A stretch of 64,000 bases of DNA from Levilactobacillus namurensis (GTDB taxonomy: Bacteria; Bacillota; Bacilli; Lactobacillales; Lactobacillaceae): the NCBI RefSeq assembly GCF_032197885.1, contig NZ_CP134159.1, positions 2,046,001 to 2,110,000 on the forward strand, given 5' to 3'. The notes under the pieces were generated by a model. That model was not told where the DNA came from, ran no database searches, and saw nothing but the letters and a program-made list of their open reading frames with translations. Of this stretch, positions 18,309-28,634 are shown piece after piece (the first letter of the stretch is position 1; every line of letters begins with the position of its first letter). The position numbers and the translations under genes are program-made.

Positions 18309-18433
18309 AAGTTTGTGTCATTGAGAAAGGTTTCACATTTCATTTCGTATCTGAGCTATTTATCTTTTTTCCTTGTGAAATCTTTCTAGCTGTCCGTTAC
18401 TTCTGGTTTGTATTTTGAAAGGAGATTTTTCTA

Positions 18434-18877
18434 TTGGCTGCTAATGATAAAGCTTCAAAGACGACCGAAACAGCTAAGGAAGAACAAGATTCACCTATCT
18501 TAATTCAAATGGGTATTTTCGCGGCTATTTTATTTGTATCTAGCCTGTTGTCCCCATTGTTCCCTGCATCCTTCCCTGTCCCAACGCCCGTTATGGGTCT
18601 GGTCATTCTGTACGTCTTACTTTGCACTAAGATTGTTAAGCTACGGAACGTTGCCAAGTTTGGGGATTTCATGATTAGTTTGATTGCCTTCTTGTTCGTC
18701 CCATCTGGGATCCAAATGGCCGCAAACTTGGACATCATGAGAACTCAAGGGGTTCAGATTGTGTTAGTTACGATTATCGCGACGATTGTGATGTTAATCT
18801 GCATCGCCTACACGACCGCTGGTTTCATGTGGTTAAGCCGGCACGTCTTCCATCGTAACACTGAAGTCGAAGAATAA
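18434..18877 (+). CDS. lrgA: CidA/LrgA-family membrane protein
   Basis: 147 residues from a TTG at 18434 (AAAGGAGA nine bases before it; no ATG is available). Four membrane helices follow a polar, charged N-terminal tail of about 25 residues. The LrgA motif is visible as FPAS-PVPTPVMGLVILYVLL, with FVPSGIQMAANLD in the loop. LrgA/LrgB pairs were named as antiholin-like; in Bacillus and streptococci the pair acts as a pyruvate facilitator. It precedes lrgB by 42 bases in one transcript. No lytSR regulator gene is in the window. Confidence 0.88.
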   Translation: MAANDKASKTTETAKEEQDSPILIQMGIFAAILFVSSLLSPLFPASFPVPTPVMGLVILYVLLCTKIVKLRNVAKFGDFMISLIAFLFVPSGIQMAANLDIMRTQGVQIVLVTIIATIVMLICIAYTTAGFMWLSRHVFHRNTEVEE

Positions 18878-18919
18878 ACGTTCGACCGTTTACGACATCA
18901 CACAGAAAAGGATGAATAA

Positions 18920-19729
18920 ATGATGATTAGTTTAGCTGCTACCCCACATATGGCAGTTTGGGGAAAATGGCTCGGCGACGCCCTCGGGACTAACGCCGCT
19001 GGTGCTTCTGCCGGTAATGCTATCTTTGGTATTTTTCTTTCATTAATGGTTTACTTAATTGGTCAATGGCTCTTCAAAATCAGTAAAGGGTTCTTCTTAT
19101 TCCAACCACTGTTCGTTGGGATGGTCTTAGGGATCTTCATTCTGTTCTTGTTGGCTAAGGCCTTCGGAACGGACACTGCAACGTTCTACAAGTCCGCTTA
19201 CTTACCAGGTGGGAACATTATCTTCTGGTTCCTGAACCCTGCAACGATTGCGTTCGCGATTCCGCTGTACCGTCGGAACGATATCGTTAAGCGTTTCTGG
19301 TTGGAAATTGTCCTTTCCCTGATCATTGGGTTGGTTATTTCCCTGTTCGTCATCTACTTTGTTGCCAAGCTGTTCGGCCTGGACAACTCTGGGATTGCGT
19401 CCATGTTACCACAAGCCGCAACCACTGCGATTGCGATGCCAGTTGCCACTTCCGTTGGTGGGAATTCCGCTATTACGGCCATGGCCTGCATCATCAACGC
19501 CGTCTTGATCTACGCCTTGGGTGACTTCTTAGTTAAGATCTTCCGTCTGAACTCCGACCCGATTGGTGCCGGACTTGGGTTAGGGACTTCTGGACACACC
19601 GTTGGTACTGCCAAGGCTATCCAATTAGGGTCCATCCAAGGTTCCATGGCTTCCATCGCCGTGGTTGTTGTGTCGATTGTTGTGGACATCGTGGTTCCAC
19701 CATTCGCACAGATGATGGGTCTCTACTAA
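18920..19729 (+). CDS. lrgB: LrgB/CidB-family membrane protein
   Basis: 269 residues, longer than the roughly 230 of typical LrgB because of an extra N-terminal stretch before FGIFLSLMVYLIGQWLF. Seven or so membrane helices. The family core is well kept: LPQAATTAIAMPVATSVGG, ITAMACIINAV and GLGTSGHTVGTAKAIQLG. It works with LrgA in the membrane, probably in pyruvate or metabolite flux linked to cell death phenotypes. Two consecutive ATG codons could start it (18920 or 18923), with AAAAGGATG upstream. Confidence 0.9.
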   Translation: MMISLAATPHMAVWGKWLGDALGTNAAGASAGNAIFGIFLSLMVYLIGQWLFKISKGFFLFQPLFVGMVLGIFILFLLAKAFGTDTATFYKSAYLPGGNIIFWFLNPATIAFAIPLYRRNDIVKRFWLEIVLSLIIGLVISLFVIYFVAKLFGLDNSGIASMLPQAATTAIAMPVATSVGGNSAITAMACIINAVLIYALGDFLVKIFRLNSDPIGAGLGLGTSGHTVGTAKAIQLGSIQGSMASIAVVVVSIVVDIVVPPFAQMMGLY

Positions 19730-19757
19730 ACCTAAAATTTTGTGAAATTCACTTTCA

Positions 19758-19790
19758 GAAACGTCCTACCAATTGGTGGGACGTTTTTTT
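19758..19790 (+). terminator. Terminator after lrgB
   Basis: AACGTCCTACC pairs with GGTGGGACGTT (one G-U type mismatch) over an AATT loop, followed by seven T bases. Confidence 0.9.
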
Positions 19791-19912
19791 GCTCTCATCA
19801 ACCAACTAAACACGCCTACAGTCAGCGCCACGCGTCCTCGAGGCGTCCTCAACCACTTACCCGAATCGCCTGTTAAGCACCTATCTGAGCTCAATTAGAC
19901 AGCTAAAGTAAA

Positions 19913-19947
19913 AGCGCCCACCCTTTTAGGATGGACGCTGGCGCTTA
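19913..19947 (-). terminator. Terminator after the TauE-type exporter gene
   Basis: On the minus strand AAGCGCC pairs with GGCGCTT across an internal stem and loop, followed by TTT. It lies just downstream of the stop at 19951. Confidence 0.65.
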
Positions 19948-19950
19948 ATG

Positions 19951-20691
19951 CTACTTTAAAAAGATGCTGACCCCAAAGTACACGATCACCAGTCCCATGA
20001 TGGGGGTCAACCAGCGACTGACCTTAGTGAGGTCGAACCGGTGTAAAACCAGCGGTGTTGCGACCGCACCAATTACCGACCCCACCATCAGACTGATACC
20101 GGCCAACCAGTCGATGGTCCCGGTAAACAGGTGGCTAACCGCGCCAATCACGGCCATGACACTTAGAACATAGGTCGAGGTCCCGGCCGCACTCAACGCA
20201 TTTAGCCCCAAAATCGACAGTCCGGCAACGGTGGGGCCACCACCGGTCAACCCACCAATTCCAACCATGAGCCCGCTTAAAAGGCCCAATCCTGCGGCTG
20301 TCCAAGCGCGAGCCGAACCCGTAACCTGGTGCTGGTCCGGTCGAAATGCACGGTACACCACGATGAGACCCATGACAATCAAAATGGTGCCCACGACCCA
20401 ATCGTAAATCTGATCAGGAATCAACGGGGAGACCCCCGTCCCCACCAAAATTCCCGGAACGGCCGCGACGATCATCCGATTCCCCAAGCTGAACTGCACG
20501 TTGTGGATCCGAATCTGCGTGATACAACCAAAAATCAAGGCTGGAATGGCCACAATCAGGGACGTGGGGGCCGCCACCGCCGTTGCGATACCTAGTTGGC
20601 TGGTCAGCACCCCCAAGTACATGGCGGCGCCCCCACCACCCATCAGACTGATGAAACCCCCAATCAAGAACCCGTATACAAGTACCAACAC
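19951..20691 (-). CDS. TauE/SafE-family (sulfite exporter-like) membrane transporter
   Basis: 246 residues with about eight helices in two related halves. The duplicated family motif appears as GGGGAAMYLGVL near the N-terminus and GIGGLTGGGPTVAGLSILG in the middle. It starts at GTG 20691, nine bases after AGAGGA. TauE/SafE proteins export small anions such as sulfite or sulfoacetate, but substrates are rarely known and no linked pathway gene is nearby. It stands alone between two terminators. The family is clear; the substrate is not. Confidence 0.85.
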   Translation of the reverse strand: MLVLVYGFLIGGFISLMGGGGAAMYLGVLTSQLGIATAVAAPTSLIVAIPALIFGCITQIRIHNVQFSLGNRMIVAAVPGILVGTGVSPLIPDQIYDWVVGTILIVMGLIVVYRAFRPDQHQVTGSARAWTAAGLGLLSGLMVGIGGLTGGGPTVAGLSILGLNALSAAGTSTYVLSVMAVIGAVSHLFTGTIDWLAGISLMVGSVIGAVATPLVLHRFDLTKVSRWLTPIMGLVIVYFGVSIFLK

Positions 20692-20917
20692 GTTGCCGCT
20701 TCCTCTCTAATCAATTAACCCTCACTATTTATTTAAACGAAATTGATTTGATTGGTCAAGTTACGGTCCACGGTGCCCCCGACTAAACGCCAAAAATCGC
20801 CTGTAGCCTACGGTTAACCACTCCCTAGGTAATTGATTGATGGTACCGTTTAGAACCATCTCTGTAGGCTTCAAATCGTCCCGAATCCCCCACCCCGACC
20901 CGTTACCACGGAATCAC

Positions 20918-20953
20918 AAAAAAGCCGCCTCCCAATTCACGGGGAAGCGGCTA
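20918..20953 (-). terminator. Terminator after kimA
   Basis: AGCCGC-TTCCC pairs with GGGA-GGCGGCT on the minus strand, followed by TTTTTTG. It lies about 20 bases after the stop at 20971. Confidence 0.88.
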
Positions 20954-20970
20954 CCGTACCTCTTAAGGCA

Positions 20971-22806
20971 CTACTCTTTTAAATGATAATTATAGGTAGA
21001 AACAATAATATTTTCACGGGAATTCAGGACCGCCCGTAAGCGCAACGCCGTCTGGTTATGCAAGACGTTCTGCCAAGGATGACGCGGCACGAATTGCGGT
21101 ACCAGTACCGTGGTAGTGAAGTTCCGCTCAGCCGCCCGTTTGGCGATCACGTCACAGAACCGCAACGTTGGCGTAGCAATTGACCGGTAAGACGAGTGAA
21201 TGTCCACGAACCGAATGTCGGGGAATTCTTCCTTGAATTCCAATGCCGTCTTGTGTTCCTTTTTAGGGTTCTCATCAAAGGACACGTGCATCGCAATCAC
21301 GTAGTCCCCAATCGACTGTGCGTAATTGATGGCCCCCGCGGTCACCCGGGTGATGTTGCTGACCAACACGATGACGGTGGCCCCGTCGTACTGGTGCACT
21401 TCCGCCTTGGCCTTCTCCGCGACCCGTAGTTGCCGGGCCACGTTCAAGTAATGCTGGTGAATCCGGTAGAACATCCAGAGTAACAGCGGCATGATGATCA
21501 GGTATGGCCAGACGTTCGCGAAGTGCAAGAAGAGCAGGAAAATCACTAGGACTAGTGAAATCAGCGCCCCTAGCAGGTTGATGCCAGCTTTGCCGACCCA
21601 CCAACCTTCCCGGGTCCGGAACCAGTGAATGATCATCCCGGACTGAGACAGCGTGAACGGCACGAAGACTCCGACCGCATACAGTGGAATCAGTAGCGTG
21701 GTCTGCCCGTGGAAGATAATGATCAGGACAATCGCCCCAACGGCTAACGAGATAATGCCGTTAGAATACCCTAACCGGTCGCCCCGGTCCAAGTACACGT
21801 GGGGTAAGAACTTATCCTTCGCCAGGTTATAGGCCAGAATCGGAAAGGCCGAGAACCCGGTATTGGCAGCGACCGCTAAAATGGCCGCCGTTGACAGTTG
21901 TAAGAGGTAGTACAGCACGCCGTGGCCAAAGACCCCGCCCGCAATCTGGGACAGAACCGTTTGGCTCGACTGTGGCCGAATCCCCATGTAGTAACTCAGG
22001 TAGGTGATCCCGGCGAAGAAGATGGCCAAAATTCCGGCCATAATGGCCAGGGTGGCCGCCGCGTTGTGCCGTTTGGGCTCCTTAAAGTTCGGCACGGCGT
22101 TACTGATGGCTTCGACCCCAGTCAGTGATGATGACCCGGAGGAGAAGGCCCGGAAGAATAGCAACAGGGTCATGCCCTGCACGGGCGCACCGACACTGGC
22201 TGACGCGTGATAGGTAATGTTCCCGGTCACGATGTTATAGAGTCCCACACCAACCATGCCGAGAATCATCAAGATGAAGAAGTACACGGGAACGGTCAGA
22301 AAGGCCGCCGATTCCTTCATGCCCCGGAGGTTAAGCAACATAATGCCCACCACGATCAGGACGGAAATCAAAACCGAATACGGATATAGCGCGGGAATCG
22401 CCGACGTAATGGCTTCCGTGCCAGACGTCGTCGAAACCGCCACCGTCAGCATGTAATCCACTAACAGCGAGCCCCCAGCAACTAATCCTGCCGACTGACC
22501 CCAGTTGGTACTGGCCACCACGTAGGCGCCACCACCAGAGGGGTAAGCATGGATGATTTGTTGGTAAGAAAGCGTGATTGCAAATAACAGGACTAAAACC
22601 AAAGCAGCAACCCATAATTGATACATCAGGGCTGCGGCGGATAAGGTAATTAAGACTGTCGTGATTTGCTCAGTACCATAAGCCACGGAGGACAACGCAT
22701 CAGATGATAACAGTGCTAAGGCCTTAAACTTGGTCAGCGCTTGACCGCCCTCGTCCATGGTTTTGAGGGGTTTTCCAATCAAAACCCGCTTTAAATAACG
22801 CCACAT
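20971..22806 (-). CDS. kimA: KimA-type potassium importer (APC superfamily)
   Basis: 611 residues. Twelve membrane helices over residues 30-470 are followed by a soluble C-terminal domain with the HVSFDENPKKEHK and FVDIHSSYRSIATP segments. The sequence closely follows Bacillus KimA (YdaO) from the start (LKRVLIGKPLKT) through LSSDALSSVAYGTEQI, AYPSGGGAYVV and GGSLLVDYMLTVAVS. KimA is a proton-coupled high-affinity K+ importer inhibited by c-di-AMP. The c-di-AMP receptor gene darA is 12 kb away in this window. The 5' region does not show a recognisable c-di-AMP riboswitch. Many databases call such proteins amino acid permease; KimA fits better. Confidence 0.88.
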   Translation of the reverse strand: MWRYLKRVLIGKPLKTMDEGGQALTKFKALALLSSDALSSVAYGTEQITTVLITLSAAALMYQLWVAALVLVLLFAITLSYQQIIHAYPSGGGAYVVASTNWGQSAGLVAGGSLLVDYMLTVAVSTTSGTEAITSAIPALYPYSVLISVLIVVGIMLLNLRGMKESAAFLTVPVYFFILMILGMVGVGLYNIVTGNITYHASASVGAPVQGMTLLLFFRAFSSGSSSLTGVEAISNAVPNFKEPKRHNAAATLAIMAGILAIFFAGITYLSYYMGIRPQSSQTVLSQIAGGVFGHGVLYYLLQLSTAAILAVAANTGFSAFPILAYNLAKDKFLPHVYLDRGDRLGYSNGIISLAVGAIVLIIIFHGQTTLLIPLYAVGVFVPFTLSQSGMIIHWFRTREGWWVGKAGINLLGALISLVLVIFLLFLHFANVWPYLIIMPLLLWMFYRIHQHYLNVARQLRVAEKAKAEVHQYDGATVIVLVSNITRVTAGAINYAQSIGDYVIAMHVSFDENPKKEHKTALEFKEEFPDIRFVDIHSSYRSIATPTLRFCDVIAKRAAERNFTTTVLVPQFVPRHPWQNVLHNQTALRLRAVLNSRENIIVSTYNYHLKE

Positions 22807-23242
22807 GACTATTTACTCCTTATCTCCACGAAATAATAATTCGAAATCCGGTTCATCACCGGCATCATGAACACCACTCGCTTTTGCGAATGCAAACGTC
22901 ATTCTACTACTTATAATCCCACATTACCACAATTCTTTGCAGGTGTTGGGTGAAAATATCACCGCGCCCAACGGATTGGCATTACGGTTAATTAACACTT
23001 GAGAAATTGACCGCTTGGATGCGACCACCCCGGGATTCTGGGCAGTCATTTTAGTGACATGCTATGTAAGGTCAAAGCTCAACCTCAAAGCTACTAGTTT
23101 CTAGTGGATTCGTCAAATGGTATTTGCCCCTCATCCAACCGAACCAACGCAGAAAGCCAAGCCCCTCAATGGATTCACCAGTCAGTCGCAACGACAAATA
23201 AACCATTCTAAATGTCAGAAAACACTGTTTGGGGTCCACTCG
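22807..23242. other. Intergenic stretch upstream of kimA
   Basis: No gene, tRNA, riboswitch or convincing promoter was recognised. A small hairpin (CCGG-TGATGAA-CCGG on the minus strand) lies in the kimA leader. The stretch leads into repeat copy C. Confidence 0.5.
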
Positions 23243-23245
23243 ATT

Positions 23246-23404
23246 TATCCATGAGGTTGGGCCTGAAGAGGCTCAGTGGTGTCGTTTAGGTTAGTCAGCA
23301 TTTTGGGCTGGCTTACCCCAAGGCCGAGTTTGAAGACCTGGGGGGGCAGGGCTCTAAGTCGTGCCCACCACGCTCCAGCCTCTTCAGGCCCAACCGGTAA
23401 GGCG
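23246..23404 (+). repeat. Structured intergenic repeat, copy C
   Basis: 159 bases, the most divergent copy and the only unpaired one. The outer stem is a perfect 19 base pairs (23255-23273 with 23377-23395), but its sequence (GGTTGGGCCTGAAGAGGCT) is unlike the other copies. It keeps the right boundary CCGGTAAGGCG, AAGGCCGAG and TCGTGCCCACCACG-TCCAGCC. The inner hairpins are weaker than in other copies. It lies between the groEL terminator and kimA. Confidence 0.8.
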
Positions 23405-23466
23405 GCTGATTGCCACCTCCTACCTTGGGTTACATGCTTCAACACAGTATCGTGGTCGTTAATTAC

Positions 23467-23499
23467 AAAAAGAGCCCGGGAACTTAATCCCGGACTCTT
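23467..23499 (-). terminator. Terminator after groEL
   Basis: AGAGTCCGGGA pairs with TCCCGGGCTCT around TTAAGT on the minus strand and runs into TTTTTG. Confidence 0.9.
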
Positions 23500-23526
23500 G
23501 AAAATTCAAATTTAATGAGATACGGC

Positions 23527-25164
<1,638 letters not shown>

Positions 25165-25217
25165 TCACCTCATACTAAAATTTTTAATCGTGTTGCTGGA
25201 TGAGTAGTGGGAAAGTC

Positions 25218-25502
25218 TTAGTCAACGACAGCGACTAAGTCCTTTTCGTGTAAAACAAGGTACGTCTTGTCTTGGTACTTCACTTCAGTACCGGCATATT
25301 TGTCGAACAATACTTTGTCGCCAACTTTGACACTTGGCGCAACCTTTTCACCATTGTCCAATACCCGACCGTCACCAACTGCAACAACGTTGGCCGTTTG
25401 AGGCTTTTCTTGTGCGTTACTTGCTAACACAATGCCGCCAACCGTTTCTTCTTCTTCTTGTGGTTGGTCTAAAATGACACGGTCTCCTAATGGTTTTAAC
25501 AC
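25218..25502 (-). CDS. groS: Co-chaperonin GroES
   Basis: 94 residues, starting [10 protein letters not shown] from a GTG at 25502 with GGAGGGATTC before it. The GroES beta-barrel and mobile loop ([16 protein letters not shown], about residues 17-32) are present, with the conserved [15 protein letters not shown]. It caps the GroEL cavity. First gene of the groESL operon, under CIRCE control. Confidence 0.98.
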   Translation of the reverse strand: MLKPLGDRVILDQPQEEEETVGGIVLASNAQEKPQTANVVAVGDGRVLDNGEKVAPSVKVGDKVLFDKYAGTEVKYQDKTYLVLHEKDLVAVVD

Positions 25503-25536
25503 TTGAATCCCTCCAATGAACTAGGTTTTAGCACTG

Positions 25537-25563
25537 TTAGCACTTGACTAACATAAGTGCTAA
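25537..25563 (-). promoter_or_regulatory. CIRCE operator of groESL
   Basis: TTAGCACTT-N9-AAGTGCTAA, a perfect nine-base inverted repeat with nine-base spacer, the HrcA-binding element. It lies 34 bases before the GTG. Extra half-sites occur nearby: TTAGCACT at 25528-25535 and GAGTGCTAA at 25628-25636. Heat-inducible repression by HrcA follows from knowledge of the element; hrcA itself is outside the window. Confidence 0.95.
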
Positions 25564-25575
25564 TCAACAATATCT

Positions 25576-25604
25576 AATATATGATTATTCCCAGTAAAAA
25601 TCAA
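25576..25604 (-). promoter_or_regulatory. groESL promoter
   Basis: On the minus strand TTGATT (25599-25604), a 17-base spacer and TATATT (25576-25581). Transcription would begin just before the CIRCE element, so HrcA bound there blocks early transcription. Confidence 0.85.
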
Positions 25605-25690
25605 GGAATTTGGCAAACTTAATTCGAGAGTGCTAATTGGTCCACCCGGTGTCTAGGTTTGCCATCCCCATGAGGCCTCTTTGATTGTAC

Positions 25691-25722
25691 CAAAAAAGCC
25701 GCGATTCTCCGCGAACCACGAC
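25691..25722 (-). terminator. Terminator after rex
   Basis: GTCGTGGTTC pairs with GAATCGCGGC (ten pairs including G-U) over GCGGA, followed by TTTTTTG on the minus strand. Confidence 0.82.
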
Positions 25723-25729
25723 TTCTGGT

Positions 25730-26365
25730 CTAATCTTTATTGTAGTGTTCCAAGAAGTAAATCAACGTCTGGAGCTCGTTAGTCAAGTCAACGTTTTGGA
25801 CCCGAACATCCTTGGGCACCGTGACCCGCAACGGCGTGAAGTTCAAGATTCCCTTCACACCACCGGCTACGGCTTCGTCCGTGACCTGTTGGGCAACTTC
25901 TGATGGCACCGTCAAGATGGCCACCTGAATCTGTTGCTCTTCCAGTTGGGTCCGAAGTTCCGTCATTGGGTAAATCGGCACGCCACTTTGAATCGTGTTG
26001 GCGATCTTATCATTGACGTCGAACGCCGCACTGATCCGGACGTTACCGTCCTGGTGGAAGTTAAAGTTCAATAAGGCGTGTCCTAGGTTCCCGACCCCAA
26101 TCAAGGCCACATTGGTCAACCGGTCTTGGTTCAAAATCTTCCGGAAGAACTTGATTAGACTTTCCACGTCATAACCATAGCCCCGTTTCCCTAAAGCACC
26201 GAAATACGAAAAATCACGCCGAATCGTTGCCGAGTCAACCTTGACGGCTTCGGAAAGCTCCGTCGAAGATACTCGTGTTTTATCCGCGTCCAGCAAGATG
26301 TTCAGGTACCGGTAATAAATCGGTAACCGCTTTGCTGTCGCCCGCGGAATTTTTTGTTCTGTCAA
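25730..26365 (-). CDS. rex: Redox-sensing transcriptional repressor Rex
   Basis: 211 residues from a TTG at 26365 (AGGAGGGTG eight bases before). The N-terminal winged helix (about 1-80: [41 protein letters not shown]) is followed by a Rossmann fold with the NADH-binding [12 protein letters not shown]. The C-terminal swap helix carries [12 protein letters not shown]. Rex leaves its operators when the NADH/NAD ratio rises, releasing fermentation genes. A Rex-like site covers its own -35 region, suggesting self-control. Confidence 0.96.
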   Translation of the reverse strand: MTEQKIPRATAKRLPIYYRYLNILLDADKTRVSSTELSEAVKVDSATIRRDFSYFGALGKRGYGYDVESLIKFFRKILNQDRLTNVALIGVGNLGHALLNFNFHQDGNVRISAAFDVNDKIANTIQSGVPIYPMTELRTQLEEQQIQVAILTVPSEVAQQVTDEAVAGGVKGILNFTPLRVTVPKDVRVQNVDLTNELQTLIYFLEHYNKD

Positions 26366-26469
26366 AGGTACACCCTCCTAATCAACATTGCCAGCTACCG
26401 TTGAAAGGTCGCCGTCAACGATAACTCTTTTACACAATCTTTTTGCATGTGAAATTCACTTTCCCTCAA

Positions 26470-26508
26470 ATTATAGCATACCCACCGGGCTTGTGAAAGA
26501 AATTGCAA
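26470..26508 (-). promoter_or_regulatory. rex promoter with overlapping Rex-like operator
   Basis: TATAAT (26470-26475 on the minus strand) with a poor -35 at 26493-26498. The 18-base sequence at 26491-26508 (plus strand TTGTGAA-AGAA-ATTGCAA) matches 11 of 14 positions of the Rex operator TTGTGAA-N4-TTCACAA, with exact spacing. Autoregulation is inference. Confidence 0.55.
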
Positions 26509-26556
26509 ATATTTTTCACTATTTCTTCGAAATTTCGGTCTGGTCGGGGAATATGC

Positions 26557-26562
26557 TAAAAT
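26557..26562 (+). promoter_or_regulatory. Extended -10 element for the ABC-F gene
   Basis: TAAAAT preceded by TGC, 47 bases before the GTG start. The -35 region is weak. It is divergent from the rex promoter. Confidence 0.45.
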
Positions 26563-26608
26563 AGACAGTATCAATTCATGCTATCTGCACTAAAAGGAGG
26601 TCGATCTT

Positions 26609-28564
26609 GTGATTCTGTTACAGGTCCAGCAAGTTTCCCGTCGGTTCGGCGCCGAAGTCTTGTTCCAAAACGTCAATCTCGACGTCGCGGAACACGGTCG
26701 CATCGCACTAGTCGGTCGAAACGGGGCTGGTAAATCGACACTATTAAAAATGATTGCCGGGGAAACCGAACCGGATGCGGGTCAGATTACCAAGAAGCGC
26801 GGCCTCACCATCGGCTACCAGGCACAAAACGCGGGAATCAACTCGACCAAAACCGTCTGGAACGAGATGCTCAGTGTGTTCGCCAAGCTACAAGCCATGG
26901 AGCGGATAATTCACGAACTCGAAGCGGAAATGAGTGACCCCGCCATCAGCGCGGACCCCGAAAAATTCCAACAAGTCAGCAGTACTTATGACCAGTTACA
27001 ACAAGACTTTAGCGACCAGAACGGGTACGGCTACCAGGCCGAGATTCGTGGGGTCCTTCACGGGTTCGAGTTCGACGAAAGCGTCTACGACAAGCCCATC
27101 ACCGAAATGTCCGGGGGACAACGGACCCAGCTGGCCTTGGCCAAGCTACTCCTGGAACGACCCGACCTGCTGATCCTCGACGAACCCACTAACCACTTGG
27201 ACGTTGAGACCTTGACTTGGTTAGAAGGTTACCTACAAGGGTATCCGGGGGCCATCCTGATTGTCTCCCATGACCGGTACTTCCTCGACCACGTGGCCAC
27301 GGAAGTCTACGATATGGCTCACGGCGGGTTGGTCCACTATCAAGGAAACTACTCTCATTTCATCGACGAAAAAGCGGAACGCTTACGCCAAGAGTGGAAA
27401 GAATACGATAAGCAGCAAGCCGAGATTTCCAAGTTGGAGGACTTTGTGAACCGCAACATCGTGCGGGCGTCCACCACCAAGCGGGCCCAGGCCCGGCGGA
27501 AACAATTGGAGAAGATGGACCGCATCGATAAGCCCGACGCGGACGAAAAAGTCGCCCGCTTCCGGTTCACACCCCGACGGCAAAGCGGTAACGTGGTGCT
27601 CGACGTGGTCAACGCCGCCGTGGGGTATCGTGATCAAGTCCTCTGCCAACCCATCAACCTCGACATCAAGAAGCATCAGGCCGTCGCCATCGTGGGCCCC
27701 AATGGCGTGGGCAAGTCCACCCTGCTCAAGACCATCTTAGGTAAATTGCCCGCTCTGGCCGGTCAGGTCATCTTCGGGACCGGTGTCGATACCGGGTACT
27801 ACGACCAAGACCAAACGCTCCTGCACGCGAAGAAATCCGTCTTACACGAGCTCTGGGATGACCACCCGACGACTCCCGAAGGCGACATCCGGGCTATCCT
27901 GGGAAGCTTCCTCTTCACGGGACCGGACGTCGACAAGACCGTCCACAGCCTCAGTGGTGGTGAAAAGGCGCGTCTGTTGCTGACCAAGTTAGCCATGCGT
28001 CACGATAACTTCCTGATGCTGGACGAACCCACCAACCACTTGGACATCGACAGTCGGGAGGTTCTGGAGAACGCCCTCAACGAATTCGACGGGACCATCC
28101 TCTTCGTCTCCCACGACCGGTACTTCATTAACCAGGTCGCCACGCAGGTGATTGAGCTCAGTCCTGAGGGGACCACCCGGTACCTGGGGAACTACGACTA
28201 CTACGTCGACAAGAAGGCCGAGCAGGACGCTTACGCTGCTAAGGAAGCCGCCGAAGCTGAGGCCGCTAATCCCACGGTGGTTGCGCCGAAGCAGACCCAG
28301 GTCGATTACCAGCAGCAAAAGGAGCGGTCCAAGGCTAAACGGAAACTGTCGCGTCAAGTTGCCGCGCTGGAAGAACAGATGGGCAAATTAGAACAACAAA
28401 AAACGACCATCGAGCAGACCATGAGTCTCCCCGAGAACTTTAACGACGCGGAAAAGTTGGGTGACTTACAGGCCCAACTCGACCAACTGACCACGCAACT
28501 CGACCAGGTCGAAGACGACTGGACCACTCAAAGTTTGGCGTTAGAAGACTTCGATAACGATTAA
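26609..28564 (+). CDS. ABC-F family ATPase (YdiF/EttA-like translation factor)
   Basis: 651 residues from a GTG with AAGGAGG eight bases upstream. Two ABC domains: Walker A GRNGAGKST and GPNGVGKST; signatures MSGGQRTQL and LSGGEKARL; Walker B LLILDEPTNHLD and FLMLDEPTNHLD. No membrane segments. A charged linker with the P-site tRNA interaction motif region (about 240-320) joins them, and a coiled-coil C-terminal domain (about 530-651) follows. ABC-F proteins act on the ribosomal E site; the housekeeping YdiF type is likelier than an antibiotic-resistance type, but sequence alone does not decide. Confidence 0.92.
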   Translation: MILLQVQQVSRRFGAEVLFQNVNLDVAEHGRIALVGRNGAGKSTLLKMIAGETEPDAGQITKKRGLTIGYQAQNAGINSTKTVWNEMLSVFAKLQAMERIIHELEAEMSDPAISADPEKFQQVSSTYDQLQQDFSDQNGYGYQAEIRGVLHGFEFDESVYDKPITEMSGGQRTQLALAKLLLERPDLLILDEPTNHLDVETLTWLEGYLQGYPGAILIVSHDRYFLDHVATEVYDMAHGGLVHYQGNYSHFIDEKAERLRQEWKEYDKQQAEISKLEDFVNRNIVRASTTKRAQARRKQLEKMDRIDKPDADEKVARFRFTPRRQSGNVVLDVVNAAVGYRDQVLCQPINLDIKKHQAVAIVGPNGVGKSTLLKTILGKLPALAGQVIFGTGVDTGYYDQDQTLLHAKKSVLHELWDDHPTTPEGDIRAILGSFLFTGPDVDKTVHSLSGGEKARLLLTKLAMRHDNFLMLDEPTNHLDIDSREVLENALNEFDGTILFVSHDRYFINQVATQVIELSPEGTTRYLGNYDYYVDKKAEQDAYAAKEAAEAEAANPTVVAPKQTQVDYQQQKERSKAKRKLSRQVAALEEQMGKLEQQKTTIEQTMSLPENFNDAEKLGDLQAQLDQLTTQLDQVEDDWTTQSLALEDFDND

Positions 28565-28579
28565 CATACGACGCCATTT

Positions 28580-28621
28580 AAAAAGCCCCTTAATTCGCTA
28601 TGCACGAATTAAGAGGCTTTT
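28580..28621. terminator. Bidirectional terminator between the ABC-F gene and tsaD
   Basis: AAAAAGCC-CTTAATTCG pairs with CGAATTAAG-GGCTTTTT around CTATGCA. The A and T tracts on either side suit both converging genes. Confidence 0.9.
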
Positions 28622-28634
28622 CGTTTCGTCAAAC

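Larger units (their letters stand above)
18022..18433. other. Intergenic region between divergent tagO and lrgA
   Basis: This gap holds the lrgAB promoter, a cre-like site and a leader inverted repeat, each listed separately. Nothing else was recognised, and no clear tagO promoter was found. Confidence 0.6.

Noticed and set aside
22807..22920. c-di-AMP riboswitch upstream of kimA
   Set aside because: Conserved riboswitch blocks were not recognised and there is no terminator in the leader.
26609..28564. Antibiotic-resistance ABC-F protein
   Set aside because: No resistance context; a housekeeping YdiF-type factor is the simpler reading.
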